Source: Protula sp. h YS-2021
Taxonomy: Eukaryota > Annelida > Polychaeta > Sabellida > Serpulidae
Direction of reading: 5' to 3'
Length of the DNA: 64,000 nt
Assembly (NCBI GenBank): GCA_949752745.1
Contig: OX457034.1
Coordinates: forward strand, 4,353,646-4,417,645
The position numbers and the translations under genes were made by a program. Positions 35,746 to 46,019 of the stretch are shown in pieces (the first letter of the stretch is position 1; every line of letters starts with the position of its first letter). The notes beneath the pieces were generated by a model. It worked only from the letters and a program-made list of their open reading frames with translations. It was not told the origin of the DNA and ran no database searches.

Positions 35746-35818
35746 CTCCGACCCCGTAGCCTGATCTGCCAGCACGACGACGCCACAATAACTACGCGTC
35801 CATCCCGGGGCAGCGGGG

Positions 35819-36111
35819 GAGGGGGGGGGGGCAGAGTCCGCTACAAGGCCATGTGCCGACCCTCGATGCTGATAGTCACTGCGCGCTGGGGGGGGGGGGG
35901 GGGGGGCAGAGTCCGCTACAAGGCCATGTGCCGACCCTCGATGCTGATAGTCACTGCGCGCTGGGGGGGGGGGGGGGGTCAGAGTCCGCTACAAGGCCAT
36001 GTGCCGACCCTCGATGCTGATAGTCACTGCGCGCTGGGGGGGGGGGGGGGGGTCAGAGTCCGCTACAAGGCCATGTGCCGACCCTCGATGCTGATAGTCA
36101 CTGCGCGCTGG
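35819..36111. repeat. Poly-G-spaced repeat of the IWS1 C-terminal coding segment
   Basis: A block of about 57 bp (G/C/T CAGAGTCCGC to CTGCGCGCTGG) occurs four times, starting at 35831, 35906, 35978 and 36052. G runs of 11 to about 18 bases separate the copies. On the minus strand the block is the last 15 codons of IWS1, its stop codon and about ten bases of 3'UTR. Only the copy at 36052-36111 is in the gene frame; the other three are downstream. The runs could form G-quadruplexes on the plus strand. Confidence 0.93.
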
Positions 36112-36188
36112 GCTTTGCCCGATAGCTTCTTCTCTTTCATTTCTCGCTGCTTCTTTTCGTAGCGAGTCAGCTGTTTCTTACTGCCTCC
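36063..36188 (-). CDS. IWS1: IWS1 last exon, coding part
   Basis: 126 bp, 42 codons including TAG. Acceptor TTTTGTTGGTAG with a T-rich tract. It encodes [15 protein letters not shown].. and ends [11 protein letters not shown] later acceptor choice (GGCAG) would put TAA at once in frame, which supports the chosen border. The last 15 codons are tandemly repeated downstream. Confidence 0.93.
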   Translation of the reverse strand, partial: GGSKKQLTRYEKKQREMKEKKLSGKAQRAVTISIEGRHMAL

Positions 36189-39100
36189 CTACCAACAAAA
36201 CAAAGTCGATTTTATTCATTATGGTACTGCTTTGTAGCTTCTATTTCCCGCGAATTTTTTTTTATTGGTCTAAGAAGCAACTGTAATTGTTGCATTGCAG
36301 CAGCCGTGAAGAGAAACGAAAGCGAAACTAACCCTGGGCTTTTCTTCGACGCTCCACTTGGGCCGCACCACGTAGTCTTTATTCGACGGCCTGGGCACAC
36401 GCGCCCGCGCCACCCAGCCCTTCTCACCCGGCCTCAACGCCCTGCAACAGTCACACACACACACTCATCATTTGTGTTCGCAAAGCTGTAACAGTTCTAC
36501 ATCAATTATCTAAATGATCATTTACTTCGAAATTCGTTCCAGGTGTATCATAACTTCGGGTGTACAAGTTTGTTTATTTGGTGTTTAAGGTCCCGTTCAC
36601 CAACTATGATGAGTGTACTGAGACGCACTTGCTAAAGGAACAAGTGGGAGAAAAAGAAGGAACAATGAAGAAATAGTAAACGAGGAGTCGGAAAAAAGAA
36701 GACAATTCCGATAAGTCGCCTCTTACGCCATGCACGGAACAGAACGCAGTGGTCGTACTCTCAAGATTACTCCAACCCACAGGAGGATGGGTGTACAAGT
36801 CGATCCCTGTATAAGTCGCGGTTGCTTTAAAATGACCAAAACTAGAAATAAAATAACTTCGTCGTGTTTTTCTATCAAGTCCAAAATTATTGGGTTGGAT
36901 ACCTGTAAGTTTTCTAGTGACTCAAGCACTGACATGGAGTCCACGCACAATATGAATTTTTTGTAACGGCTAATCTTGACAATTTGCATAGCTAGCTGCA
37001 GGGCTCTAATTTCTGCAGAGAAAATAGAAGACCCATCAGGGAGCCTGGTTCTGAATGTATTATTTTCTGTGACAATAGCTGCTGCAGCCTTGTCCTCAAG
37101 TTTGGAACCATCGGTATATATGAAATGGTAGTCATTATAATTATCCTTTAATTCTGCAAATTTTGACTGAAATAAACACGGGTTAGTTCGTTCTTTTGTG
37201 GACTCAGAAAGAGTCTTCAAGACCACAGGTTTCGTTAACTTCCAAGGGGGTTGGTTAGGTATTTTGTAATTTGCAACAGATTCAACGATTATACCTGCTT
37301 CTTGCAGGTGTGGTATAATCCTAGTTCCAAAGGGGGGATAGCATTGGTACCTCTATCCGCATAATGTGATCCGAAAACAATCTGATGAGTAGGGTTATTT
37401 CTATTGGCGTAAAGTTTTATACAATACTGCATGGCAAGTTTTAACCGCCGTATATTGAGAGGTTGTTCATTTGCCTCAACGTGTAAAATGTCGGCTGGGG
37501 ATGTTCTAAAGGCATTTAAACATATTCTTAAGCCTTGATTCTGTATCGGTTCTAGCATCTTGAGATATGATGGTCTAGTTGAGCCATAAACTATACTGCC
37601 ATAGTCCAGTCGCGATCTAATTAGAGCTCTATACAACATGAGTTTAGTATCACGATCTGCTCCCCAATCGTGGGAGGAGATGACTCTCAGTAAATTTAAG
37701 GCCTTCTGACACTTTCTTCGGAGGTGTTTGATATGTGGGATAAAACTAAGTTGGCTATCAAAAATTAAACCTAAAAATTTGTTTTCCTTGACAACAGGGA
37801 TTTGCACGTTAGAGATGTGTAAAACTGGATCGTCGTGCTGTTTTCGTTTTTTACAAAAGTGTATACAAACCGTTTTGGTTTGTGAGAATTTAAAACCATT
37901 CTTATTCGCCCAAACTTGGAGAGAATAAATACTCTGCTGAAGACGACGCTGTATTAAATTCATACTTTTGCCTCTACACGACATGGCAAAATCATCCACG
38001 AAGAGTGAGCTATCTATCCCCTGTCTCAGTGTATCTTTTATATTGTTGATTTTTATCAGGAAAAGTAGAATTGAAAGGATGCATCCTTGGGGGAAGCCTT
38101 CCTCTTGTTCAAAGTATTCTGAGAATATTGTACCAAGGCGAACCCTGAATCGACGGTCGTCCAGGAATCCTTTTATGAACTGGGGCAGACGGCCTCGGAG
38201 GCCGAAATCAAAAAGATCCTTTAGTACTCCGTGTTTCCATGCTGTGTCATAAGCTTTTTCCAAGTCGAAGAAAACGGTAACAACATGTTCCTTGTTATTG
38301 AAAGCTTCTTTCACAAAAGATTCTAGTCTTACAAGATGGTCCAGAGTGCTCCTTTGTTTCCCAAAGCCACTCTGTATGTCGGCAAGCAAGTTGTTTCTTT
38401 CCAGGTACCATTTTAATCTTTCAGCTACCATACGATCAAATGTTTTGCACAGGGCACTTGTCAAGGAAATTGGTCGTAATTCTGAGCATTTCGTGGATCT
38501 TTGTTTGGCTTTGGTATTGGTATTATTGTGGCTTCCTTCCATATTTCTGGAAAAGTGTTGGAATTCCAGGTATGATTTAACAATTCTAAAAGGATCTTTA
38601 GGGTATGGTCTGGCAAATGTCTAAGCATCTGATAATGTATGTCATCTGGTCCTGCTGCTGAATCATGGGAACTATCTATGGCCTTTCTCAATTCATTAAG
38701 AGAAAAGTGCTCATTATACGCTTCGCTGTTGTCAGAATAGAAGTTAAGAGGATTAGTTTCTTCTGTTTCTTTATAGCGTCTAAACTCGTGGCTATAATTT
38801 TCGGAAGATGAGTTATGTTCAAATGTTTCGCCTAGGGTATCTAAAATGTCCTTTGGGTCGGTGATCATATTATTGTTAGCTTCTAGATGGCTTACTGTGC
38901 TAAAAGTGTTCTTGCCAGATATTTTTCTAACCATGTCCCAGGTCTTTTTTAGGGAATTATTTGTGTTGAGTTGAGAAACATATTCATGCCAGGACTCTTG
39001 TTTGCTTTTTTTGACTGTTTTACGCGCAACTGCCTTGGCCCTTTGATATTCTATTTTTCTTGTAATGTCTGGGTAGTCTGAAAAGTTTTTGAGAGCTTGT

Positions 39101-42100
39101 TTACGAAGCGCTATGGATTCTTTACAAGCGTCATTAAACCACGGTTTGTGTGGTTTCTTGCGGGATCCTGATGTCCTTGGGATAGATTTTTAACACACTC
39201 CATGGAGAAGAAAGGTAAATAATGAGATATGTTCGTCTTCATCATCAGTAAAATGTTTCCTTTTGATACTCTGATAACATAATTCTTGGAATTCTGACCA
39301 GTCTGCTTTCTGAAACTTCCATTTTGGGGATCTTTTTTCGTGGTATGCTTTAGACTCAGACAATAAAATATGAAAGTGGTCACTGCCGTGGAGATCACCC
39401 AACACTTTCCAATTAAAATCAAGATATAAATTAGCAGATGCTATAGAAAGGTCAATAGAGGTTTTTGAACCAGTACCAGGGTGAAGATATGTGTATGACT
39501 TGTCGTTGAAAATGGTTAAATTATGATGGTTAAGGAGATTTTCTACCAATTTTCCCTTCAAATCTACGTAACTATTGCCCCACAATGTACTGTGAGCATT
39601 AAAGTCGCCCACGAATAGGACTGGCTTAGGTAACTGATTTATTAGGTCATTCAACTCTTCTAGTTGAGGTCTCAAATGTGGTGGCAAATAAATATTACAA
39701 ATTGTGAAAGTTTTGCCAAGCGTGATACGAATCGCCTGGGTCTGGAAAGGCGTATTTAGTTTAACTTCGCTTTGTAAGAGATCACTTCGAACAAACATAG
39801 CGATTCCACCCGTCGCTCTGTCATCCGATGAGGGTTTGTTGAATGACGTATATCCTCTAAGTTTTGGTGGATTGTCGTTTTTGCTGAATGTTTCCTGAAG
39901 ACAAAATACTGCCGGATCATTTAAGTGCATAAGTGTTAACAATTCATGGTAGTTGTTCCAAAAACCTCTCATATTCCAATGAATTATTGTCATCGTTACT
40001 TGCTAAGAGCTCGATTTCTGTTAATCGTTACTTTTGGAGGCTTTTCATTTGAGCGGGGTGGCTTAGGGGAGGTTCTGCCTGCAGGTCTCCCATCGCCAGC
40101 ATCCATAAGAGGGGAGTATCTATTCCCACTCATTTCCTCCGTAAGGTTTGTGCGCAACCTCTGTTTGGCAAGTTGAGCTCTTTGTTTGAGTCTTGCCTTT
40201 GTTTCGTGGCCCAGCTGAGAGGATTGGGGGCTTGGAGTACAAGACCCGTCTCTCTTCCCTGACAGCTCAGGAGGTGTGCTTGGTAAAGACTCACAAAGAC
40301 TGAAGTCTGTTTCAGTTTTAGTTTCTTTTGTTTTTCTAGAAGGCCGTTGTTGCTTTGGTGGCGAAAAAATCTTTTGTTCCGTAATCCACGTGATGTCAGT
40401 TTGACAGGAAGAATCCTGAAACTTGGGTCTTACTGAGCTAGCATATGTTTTCGCATTTGATGGGAGGAGGGTAGCAGCCAGTTTTCGGGCTTCGGGATAA
40501 GACACCGATTTTTCAAATTTTATCTGTTGCACTTTCTTTTCAGCATGCCACCGCGGACAATCCTTGGATGAAGCCGGGTGGCTGCCCATGCAGTTTATGC
40601 ATTTGGGGTTGTGAGAGGTACATGAACTATATTCATGCCCTTCCTCCCCGCATTTTGCGCAGGTGGGTTTTTGATTTCTGCATTTGTCTTTGTTATGCCC
40701 GTATTTCTGGCAGTGGAAACAACGAATAGGGTTCGGAATATATATTTTCACTGGTAGGCTTAAATATCCAACTTTTATATTGCCTGGCAAAGTAGGCTTG
40801 CAGAAGGTAAGGACAAATGTTCCTCGTTGGCCCAAAGGTCGCGCTGCTGTCACACCCTGGTCCTGTAGTTCGTCGACTAATTCTTTATCTGAGCAAAATC
40901 TTAGTTCAGGGTGGGTAATCACTCCCCTGCAAAAATTTAAGGTTCGGTGGGCAGAGCACTTAGCTGGGGTGTTTACGAAAGATGTTATTTTCAGGAGGTT
41001 TTTACATTGTTGTAAAGTGGCTATTTGGACTAGAATGTCCCCCGAGCGGAGCCTTTTGATGTTAAATTGATTTCCCACTATCGATGCCACCCCCTTCTGG
41101 ATAGCGAAGGGGGATAGTTTGAACGTGCCCTCTATAGGTGTGATAATCAGGTATTGTGGAAATGAAGCAGGGGGAGACCCCACCTCAATCCTTGGTCTTT
41201 TGGGTGTCGGTGATGTATTCTGTTTTTCTTTTGTCTTATCCATTAAGTGTTTTTTTGAAAATTTTCTTCCAGGTCTGCCGGCCCCGGCCTTACTATGACC
41301 ACCTATTTCGGCAACGGGGGTTACCCGCCTAGGGCTAGGACACCTGGAATACTCTACTAGACGCGGCGGTATTCTCCATCCAACGCCGTTCGATTGACCC
41401 TAGAGCCGCAGTATGGTTAAACTGAACGACCAGCCGTTATTGATCGTGACGGGCCAGTTCACGAACGCCCTTCTTGGGCCGAAGAGAAGGACCAAAGGCA
41501 TGTATTGGCAAACAAGTCCCTCAGCAGAATGTGTATTTGAAAGGCCTGCCTAAGAGACAAGAAGCCTCAATACCCAGGTAACCGCTTTCCTTCCACTACG
41601 GGATGCAACCCACGGCAAAGTGCGTTCTTATGACTGGTATTATCACCAGCTACTGTAAGACATCTTGGTGGACGCACAACAGGTTGCCACGCTTTTATGC
41701 GGTTTGCGTGGGAACGGTGTAACGCAGGTTTTTGTTGGCTGCTAGTAGTCGTTGCCAAGGGTGTGACAGAGCTAATACCGTATCTGGAGTACTACAATTA
41801 AGTAGACCCCAGATGATAATACAAAAAATGGATTGAATGTGAAACAATTAGGTAAGGAAAGATTTCTTTATTGCGATTAACGACATCATATTTATCAAAA
41901 AAGGGATATTATTAGGTGGAAAGACATTGTTGTTAATTTTTTTTTTTTTGGTATGTGTGTTTTTGGGAAGGTTTTATAGTTCCTATGAAAATGGAAATGA
42001 TGGTGAGATGATGAAATGGTGGGAGGGTATGGTTGGGAGGGGGGCGAGATACCAGTAGAACTGAGATATACCCAGTAAGACTGGTACCCCGAGGGGGGTC

Positions 42101-43871
42101 GGAATATCAACTCCGGCCTCCCTTTGGGTCAAGGGGCTCCTTTAAAAATAAAGGGTCGGACCCAAACTACAAGTTAAAATCAAAGTAAGCTAAAACCCTA
42201 TATATTCTAAAGTCATAAAGTAAACAACGACTAGAAATACTGATACAGGTTGATTTCTTTTAAAAATTGTTTAAATTTGCTATGTTCTACTTCAGCAAAC
42301 AGCTGCCTCAGACAGTCAGCTCTGAAATGACGTGAGCGGGCGTCTTGGAAATCGGTACAGTCTATTAAGATATGTTTAACGGTATAAGGTTCCAGACATC
42401 CGACACAGTCGGGTTCCGGCTCGCCTCTTAAAAGATGTTTGTGGGTGATATATGTATGTCCTATTCTGGCTCTATGGTAAACCATTTCATCTAGCACACT
42501 GTTAAGTGGCGGGGGCTTTTGTCCGACTAACGGGTTTGTTTGATACAGCTTGTTGTTTCTTTGTTTGTTTCATCTTTCTTGCCACAGTCTTTTTGTGTAT
42601 CTTGTGATGTGATATTTAAAATCGGAGGCTGGTATGAGCATATCGATATAACTATCATTTAGAGCCTCTTTTGCAGCTTTGTCGGCTATCTCGCTTCCTC
42701 GGATACCCACGTGACTTGGAACCCAGCAGAACACTATGTCTTTGCCAGCTTTGGTGGCCGCGTCATACCTTTCCAGAAGGTCAAGGATAAGTGGATTTGA
42801 TATTTGTAGGTTTTCAATGGATTGCAGTACGGATATAGAGTCCACGCATAACATAAACTTTTTGTATCGACTGATCTTCACTATCTGGATAGCGAGATGT
42901 AGAGCTTCAATTTCGGCTGAGAAAATAGAGGAACCATCTGGAAGTCTTGTTTTCAAGGTATTATTTTCAGTTACAACGGAAGCAGCCGATTTGTTGTCGA
43001 GCTTTGAGCCGTCCGTGTAGACGAAATGGTAGTCTTTAAATTCTTTCTTGAGCTTAAAATCTTAAAGCTTAAAACCTTAAAATCAAGATATAAATTAGCA
43101 GATGCTATGGAAAGGTCAACAGAGGTTTTTGAGCCAGTACCAGGGTGAAGATAGGTGTATGACTTGTCGTTGAAAATGGTTAGATTATGATGGTTAAGGA
43201 GATTTTCTACCAATTTTCCCTTCACATCTACGTAAGTATTGCCCCACAATGTACTGTGAGCATTAAAGTCGCCCACGAATAGGACTGGTTTAGGTTACTG
43301 ATTTATTAGGTCATTCAACTCTTCTGGTTGAGTTCCAAATGTGGTGGCAAATCAATATTACAAATTGTGAAAGTTTTGCCAAGCGTGATACGAACCGCCT
43401 GGGGCTGGAAAGGCGTATTTAGTTTAACTTCGCTTTGTAAAAGATCACTTCGAACAAACATAGCGATTCCACCCGTCGCTCTGTCATCCGATGAAGGTTT
43501 GTTGTATGAAGTGTATCCTCTAAGTTTTGGTGGTTTGTCGTTTTTGCTGAATGTTTCCTGAAGACAAAATACTGCCGGATCATTCAAGTGCATAAGTGTT
43601 AGCAATTCATGGTAGTTGTTCCAAAAACCTCTCATATTCCAATGAATTATTGTCATCATTACTTGCTAAGTGCTCGATTTCTGTTAATCGTTACTTTTGG
43701 AGGCTTTTTATTAGGGCGGGGTGGCTTAGGGGAGGTTCTGCCTGCAGGTCTCCCATCTCCAGCATCCATAAGAGGGGAGTATCTATTCCCACTCATTTCC
43801 TCCGTAAGGTTCGTGCGCAACCTCTGTTTGGCAAAAACATTCCCCTACCCACTATTATAGTTCATCTGTAT

Positions 43872-43904
<33 letters not shown>

Positions 43905-44182
43905 AGCAGGAAATAAGTTATCACGGCGAGTAACTGCCGGCGAATGATAGTCCCCTGTTGGGAATAAAGCCCCAGATGGGGGCTAAAACAAGACGTAAAA
44001 GAAAATTAGGTACTTTTCTCCTTCCTGTAGCACCTTCTCGATGCCGTGCCTGGGAGTCTGGCCTCCTTCGAGGCTGATGCGCCGCTTCTTGGGTAAATGC
44101 TCATAGTCTCTCTCCTCCCTCTCTTCTTTTGACATTGACGAGTAGTTCGAAGTCAGTTGGAATATCGGCCGCGACCACTCGT
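36063..44182 (-). CDS. IWS1: IWS1/Spn1 transcription elongation factor, C-terminal three exons
   Basis: Host gene. IWS1 is a nuclear partner of Spt6 that acts with elongating RNA polymerase II. Three exons join in frame: 44014-44182, 36333-36441 and 36063-36188 (stop TAG at 36063-36065). Introns are 36442-44013 and 36189-36332, each GT..AG on the minus strand. Codon phases agree: exon one ends with two bases of a codon, exon two begins with one base and ends on a full codon, and exon three starts a codon. The product reads [61 protein letters not shown] and ends [13 protein letters not shown] recognise this as the conserved C-terminus of animal IWS1, beyond the TFIIS N-domain. Upstream exons with that domain were not found in the window. 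Confidence 0.94.
36333..36441 (-). CDS. IWS1: IWS1 exon (second from last)
   Basis: 109 bp: one base completing a lysine codon, then 36 codons ([16 protein letters not shown]). Acceptor CTGTTGCAG and donor GTTAGT. Separated from the last exon by a 144-bp intron. Confidence 0.94.
36569..36788 (-). mobile_element. SINE-like family S1, full copy in IWS1 intron
   Basis: About 219 bp between target duplications GGGTGTACAAG (36558-36568 and 36789-36799). It matches the copy at 51275-51493 end to end. The 3' end (left) is TTTGGTGTTTAAGGTCCCG, the counterpart of the LINE 3' end. No reading frame. The 5' head is not clearly tRNA-, 5S- or 7SL-like. Confidence 0.88.
36856..39993 (-). pseudogene. LINE C ORF2, start intact, later frameshifted
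   Basis: ATG at 39991-39993 ([12 protein letters not shown]). Endonuclease 39190-39993 has [41 protein letters not shown] and GSDHFHILL (usual SDHFP changed). The linker to RT N-terminus covers 38935-39190. RT is in two frames, 38461-38934 and 37289-38542, with [16 protein letters not shown] (FRK changed to FGK), [22 protein letters not shown] and FVDDF. RNase H is 36856-37226 ([30 protein letters not shown]). Frameshifts at about 39190, 38480 and 37330. The end is lost. Confidence 0.9.
39996..41243 (-). CDS. LINE C ORF1, gag-like protein with CCHC knuckles, intact
   Basis: 415 residues without interruption, the only complete ORF1 here. Residues 1-20 are basic (MDKTKEKQ.., TPKRPR). A conserved central region ends [17 protein letters not shown]. 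Three zinc knuckles follow at about residues 190-240: [28 protein letters not shown] and [15 protein letters not shown]. The C-terminal third is basic and Pro/Ser-rich and ends RNRALSK. Such proteins bind the element RNA to form the retrotransposition particle. The stop TAA (39996-39998) is two bases before the ORF2 ATG (TAACGATG), which suggests coupled reinitiation. A start at 41243 fits the homologous start of the copy at 7918. Confidence 0.92.
   Translation of the reverse strand: MDKTKEKQNTSPTPKRPRIEVGSPPASFPQYLIITPIEGTFKLSPFAIQKGVASIVGNQFNIKRLRSGDILVQIATLQQCKNLLKITSFVNTPAKCSAHRTLNFCRGVITHPELRFCSDKELVDELQDQGVTAARPLGQRGTFVLTFCKPTLPGNIKVGYLSLPVKIYIPNPIRCFHCQKYGHNKDKCRNQKPTCAKCGEEGHEYSSCTSHNPKCINCMGSHPASSKDCPRWHAEKKVQQIKFEKSVSYPEARKLAATLLPSNAKTYASSVRPKFQDSSCQTDITWITEQKIFSPPKQQRPSRKTKETKTETDFSLCESLPSTPPELSGKRDGSCTPSPQSSQLGHETKARLKQRAQLAKQRLRTNLTEEMSGNRYSPLMDAGDGRPAGRTSPKPPRSNEKPPKVTINRNRALSK
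41244..42154 (-). promoter_or_regulatory. LINE C 5'UTR
   Basis: About 910 bases of leader without a long frame. It is homologous to 7919-8616: both carry a GC-rich block after ORF1 start (CCGGCCTTA.., ACGACCAGCCGTTA) and the same 125-bp terminal block ending GGGTCCG. A T run is at 41938-41949. The terminal block holds small inverted repeats. A downstream-type internal promoter is likely but not shown. Confidence 0.6.
42155..43834 (-). mobile_element. RT-less chimeric LINE (B 3' part joined to C endonuclease/ORF1)
   Basis: Left part is family B: 3'UTR remnant (no hairpin or tail), Cys/His motif (42231-42497) and RNase H (42570-43020). At about 43050-43084 it passes through a TTAAAA-rich filler into family C endonuclease (43085-43659) and the end of ORF1 (to 43834). 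The whole RT is absent. The same B/C joint and filler are present at 4530-4560. It is 5'-truncated in ORF1 at 43834. Confidence 0.87.
42231..43659 (-). pseudogene. Chimeric ORF2 without RT
   Basis: Reads [15 protein letters not shown] (43315-43659, FCLQETF), [16 protein letters not shown] (42971-43276, [11 protein letters not shown]), then after the filler B-type RNase H (42570-42956: [30 protein letters not shown]) and Cys/His (42231-42497). Frameshifts near 43300 and a TGG-type stop near 42560. It cannot encode reverse transcriptase, so any movement needed help in trans. Confidence 0.85.
43872..43902 (+). repeat. Poly-A tract of about 30
   Basis: A near-pure A run on the plus strand, between the truncated 5' end of the chimera and the IWS1 exon. 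It is not the tail of a LINE copy here, since those use tetranucleotide tails on the other strand. Confidence 0.8.
44014..44182 (-). CDS. IWS1: IWS1 exon (third from last)
   Basis: 169 bp. Acceptor ATTTTCAG|ACGAG at 44183-44184 and donor AAAA|GTACCT at 44012-44013. It encodes [17 protein letters not shown] (55 full codons plus split codons at both ends). It is GC-richer than its surroundings. Confidence 0.93.
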
Positions 44183-44327
44183 CTGAAAATACAGAAAAAA
44201 ACCCTCTATGCACATGTTGTTCGTGACATCATGCAGAGGTCGTATAGGAAGTGTAAGCCGCGGCAACCATGAAAAAAACCTACACACATGTTTTTCGTGA
44301 CATCATGCATCATGTGATTTTGTTTCT

Positions 44328-44556
44328 TTGTGTGTTTGTTTGGTGTTTAACGTCCAGTTCACCAACTATGATGAGTATATTCGGGTGCATTTGCTAAAGG
44401 AACAAGTGGAAAAAAGAAGGAAGACTGAAGAAATAGTAGAAATAATGTTAGAGTTAGAGTTAGAAATAAAGAAATTCCGATAAGTCGCCTCTTACGCCAT
44501 GCGCGGAACAGAAAGCAGTGGCGTATTCTCAAAATTTCCCAAAACCCACACGGGGA
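44328..44556 (-). mobile_element. SINE-like family S1 copy
   Basis: Matches the two full S1 copies (GTGTTTAACGTCCAG, CAAGTGG, CGCCTCTTACGCCATGC, then CACACGGGGA at the far end). It lies just upstream of the IWS1 exon at 44014-44182. Target duplication not clear. A nearby 25-bp direct repeat (CACATGTT..GACATCATGCA at about 44212 and 44286) is separate. Confidence 0.8.
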
Positions 44557-44713
44557 TAATATAAAGACCATATGTACTACTGTACATTGGCTGTAAATGT
44601 CTTTCGGTATTATTGGGAGAACTAATTGATAGTGAACGTTGCGTGGGGTATTTTTTACAAAATAGACAAGATTCATGAGTGTGTTACATCACATTTGGTA
44701 ATAACAGACATAC

Positions 44714-45233
44714 AGTTAGTTATATGATTTGTTTAACGATACGACGACCCTTAAAGGGTTGCGTTGCGTCAAAACAATAATCAGTGACTAGAAGACAATA
44801 CTACAAGTTAAAATCCAAGTAAGCTAAAACCGTGTATATTCTAAAATCATAAAATAAACAGCGACTAGAAATACCGATACAGGCTGATTTCTTTTAAAAA
44901 TTGCATAATTTTGCTACGTTCTACTTCTTCAAAGAGCTGCCTCAATGACCTAAGCGGACGTCTTGAAAACCGGTACAGTCTATTAAAATATGTTTCACTG
45001 TACGGTTCCTAAAAGATACTTGTGGATGATATATAGATATGTCCTATTCTGGTTCTATGGTAAACCATTTCATCTCGTAGACTGTTTAGTGGCGGATATT
45101 TTTGTTCAACTAAGGGGTTAGTTTGATACAGCTTGTTGTTTCTTTGCTTCATCTTTCTTGCCACAACCTTTTTATGTATCTTCTGATGTAGTACTTAAAA
45201 TAGGAGGCTGGTATGAGTATGTCAATACATTGA
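44714..45233 (-). mobile_element. LINE family B 3' fragment, decayed
   Basis: TTAG-type tail, hairpin with outer-stem changes (GATAC..GCGTC near 44738-44770), B 3'UTR and damaged Cys/His coding. It is more diverged than other B copies and carries several small deletions, so it is older. Confidence 0.75.
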
Positions 45234-45369
45234 TTGACTGATTTGTTTAACGACACCGGCAACCCGTTAGGGTCATATTGTGTCAGTTCTGTTGCTATAG
45301 GAAGACTCAGTTGAAACTAAGATCAATTAAAATAGGCAAAAAAAGTAGTGTATAATCTAAAATCAACTA
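45234..45369 (-). mobile_element. LINE family A 3' end, cut by a DNA transposon
   Basis: TGAT-like tail, hairpin 45252-45284 and the first part of the A 3'UTR. It stops at TA (45368-45369), where the pogo-like element begins with CAGTTTTACCC. It is therefore older than that transposon. Confidence 0.82.
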
Positions 45370-46019
45370 CAGTTTTACCCGCTTATCTCGTACCCGCTTA
45401 TCTCGTCAATCGGCTACCTCGTCATTTTTTCGAATCCCCACCCCCATTGGCTATAAAATACATTACAAACTAACCGGTTATCTCGTCAACGCCTATCTCG
45501 TCACAAAATCTAGGTACGGACCTGATGTCCACATTGTGAAACTGATCGGTTATCTCGTCGCTACCAAAATAAAAAAAAATGATGCTTATAAAAACATGGG
45601 TCGTGTGATATCAGAGGGTGCCTTTCATATATACACAAGAAAACCGCTGTTTCCTACCTTTTATTCTCAGTTTCTTACAACAAAAGTGGTCATTTATAAA
45701 CAAAACCGGATCTTATTTTGCTGCCTTTTAACTCCCTTTCTCTTTTGTAATATGATCCATCATTAAAACATTACAAGGAACAAATCGCGGCATGACATAA
45801 GAGGGGTTCCTTGTAAATACCTATGAATAAATGCCGTTTTCTGTTTGCATCTTATCTAATGATCCAGGATGTGATTAACATACCAAGGCGTCCAACGTCA
45901 CTTCAGGCCATGTGCTTATTTCACTGTTTAAAGTTTTAAAAATCAAATCATTCGACTATATCAAATGGCATCAAGTGGGACTAAAAAAAACTTGTCTGCC
46001 AAACTTTGGAAATAAAATA

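Larger units (their letters stand above)
36856..42154 (-). mobile_element. LINE family C with complete 5' end, lacking its 3' end
   Basis: The only C copy here with full ORF1 and 5'UTR. It starts inside RNase H at about 36856, so the C-terminal domain, hairpin and tail are missing. It ends at GGGTCC (minus strand) at 42154, directly against a B-type 3'UTR. 5' truncation is the rule in this class, so the missing 3' end needs a later deletion. It lies in sense orientation in the IWS1 intron. Confidence 0.88.

Noticed and set aside
35366..36162. Plus-strand frames over the 88-bp and poly-G repeats
   Set aside because: They are antisense to or outside IWS1 and are produced by repeats with Gly runs.
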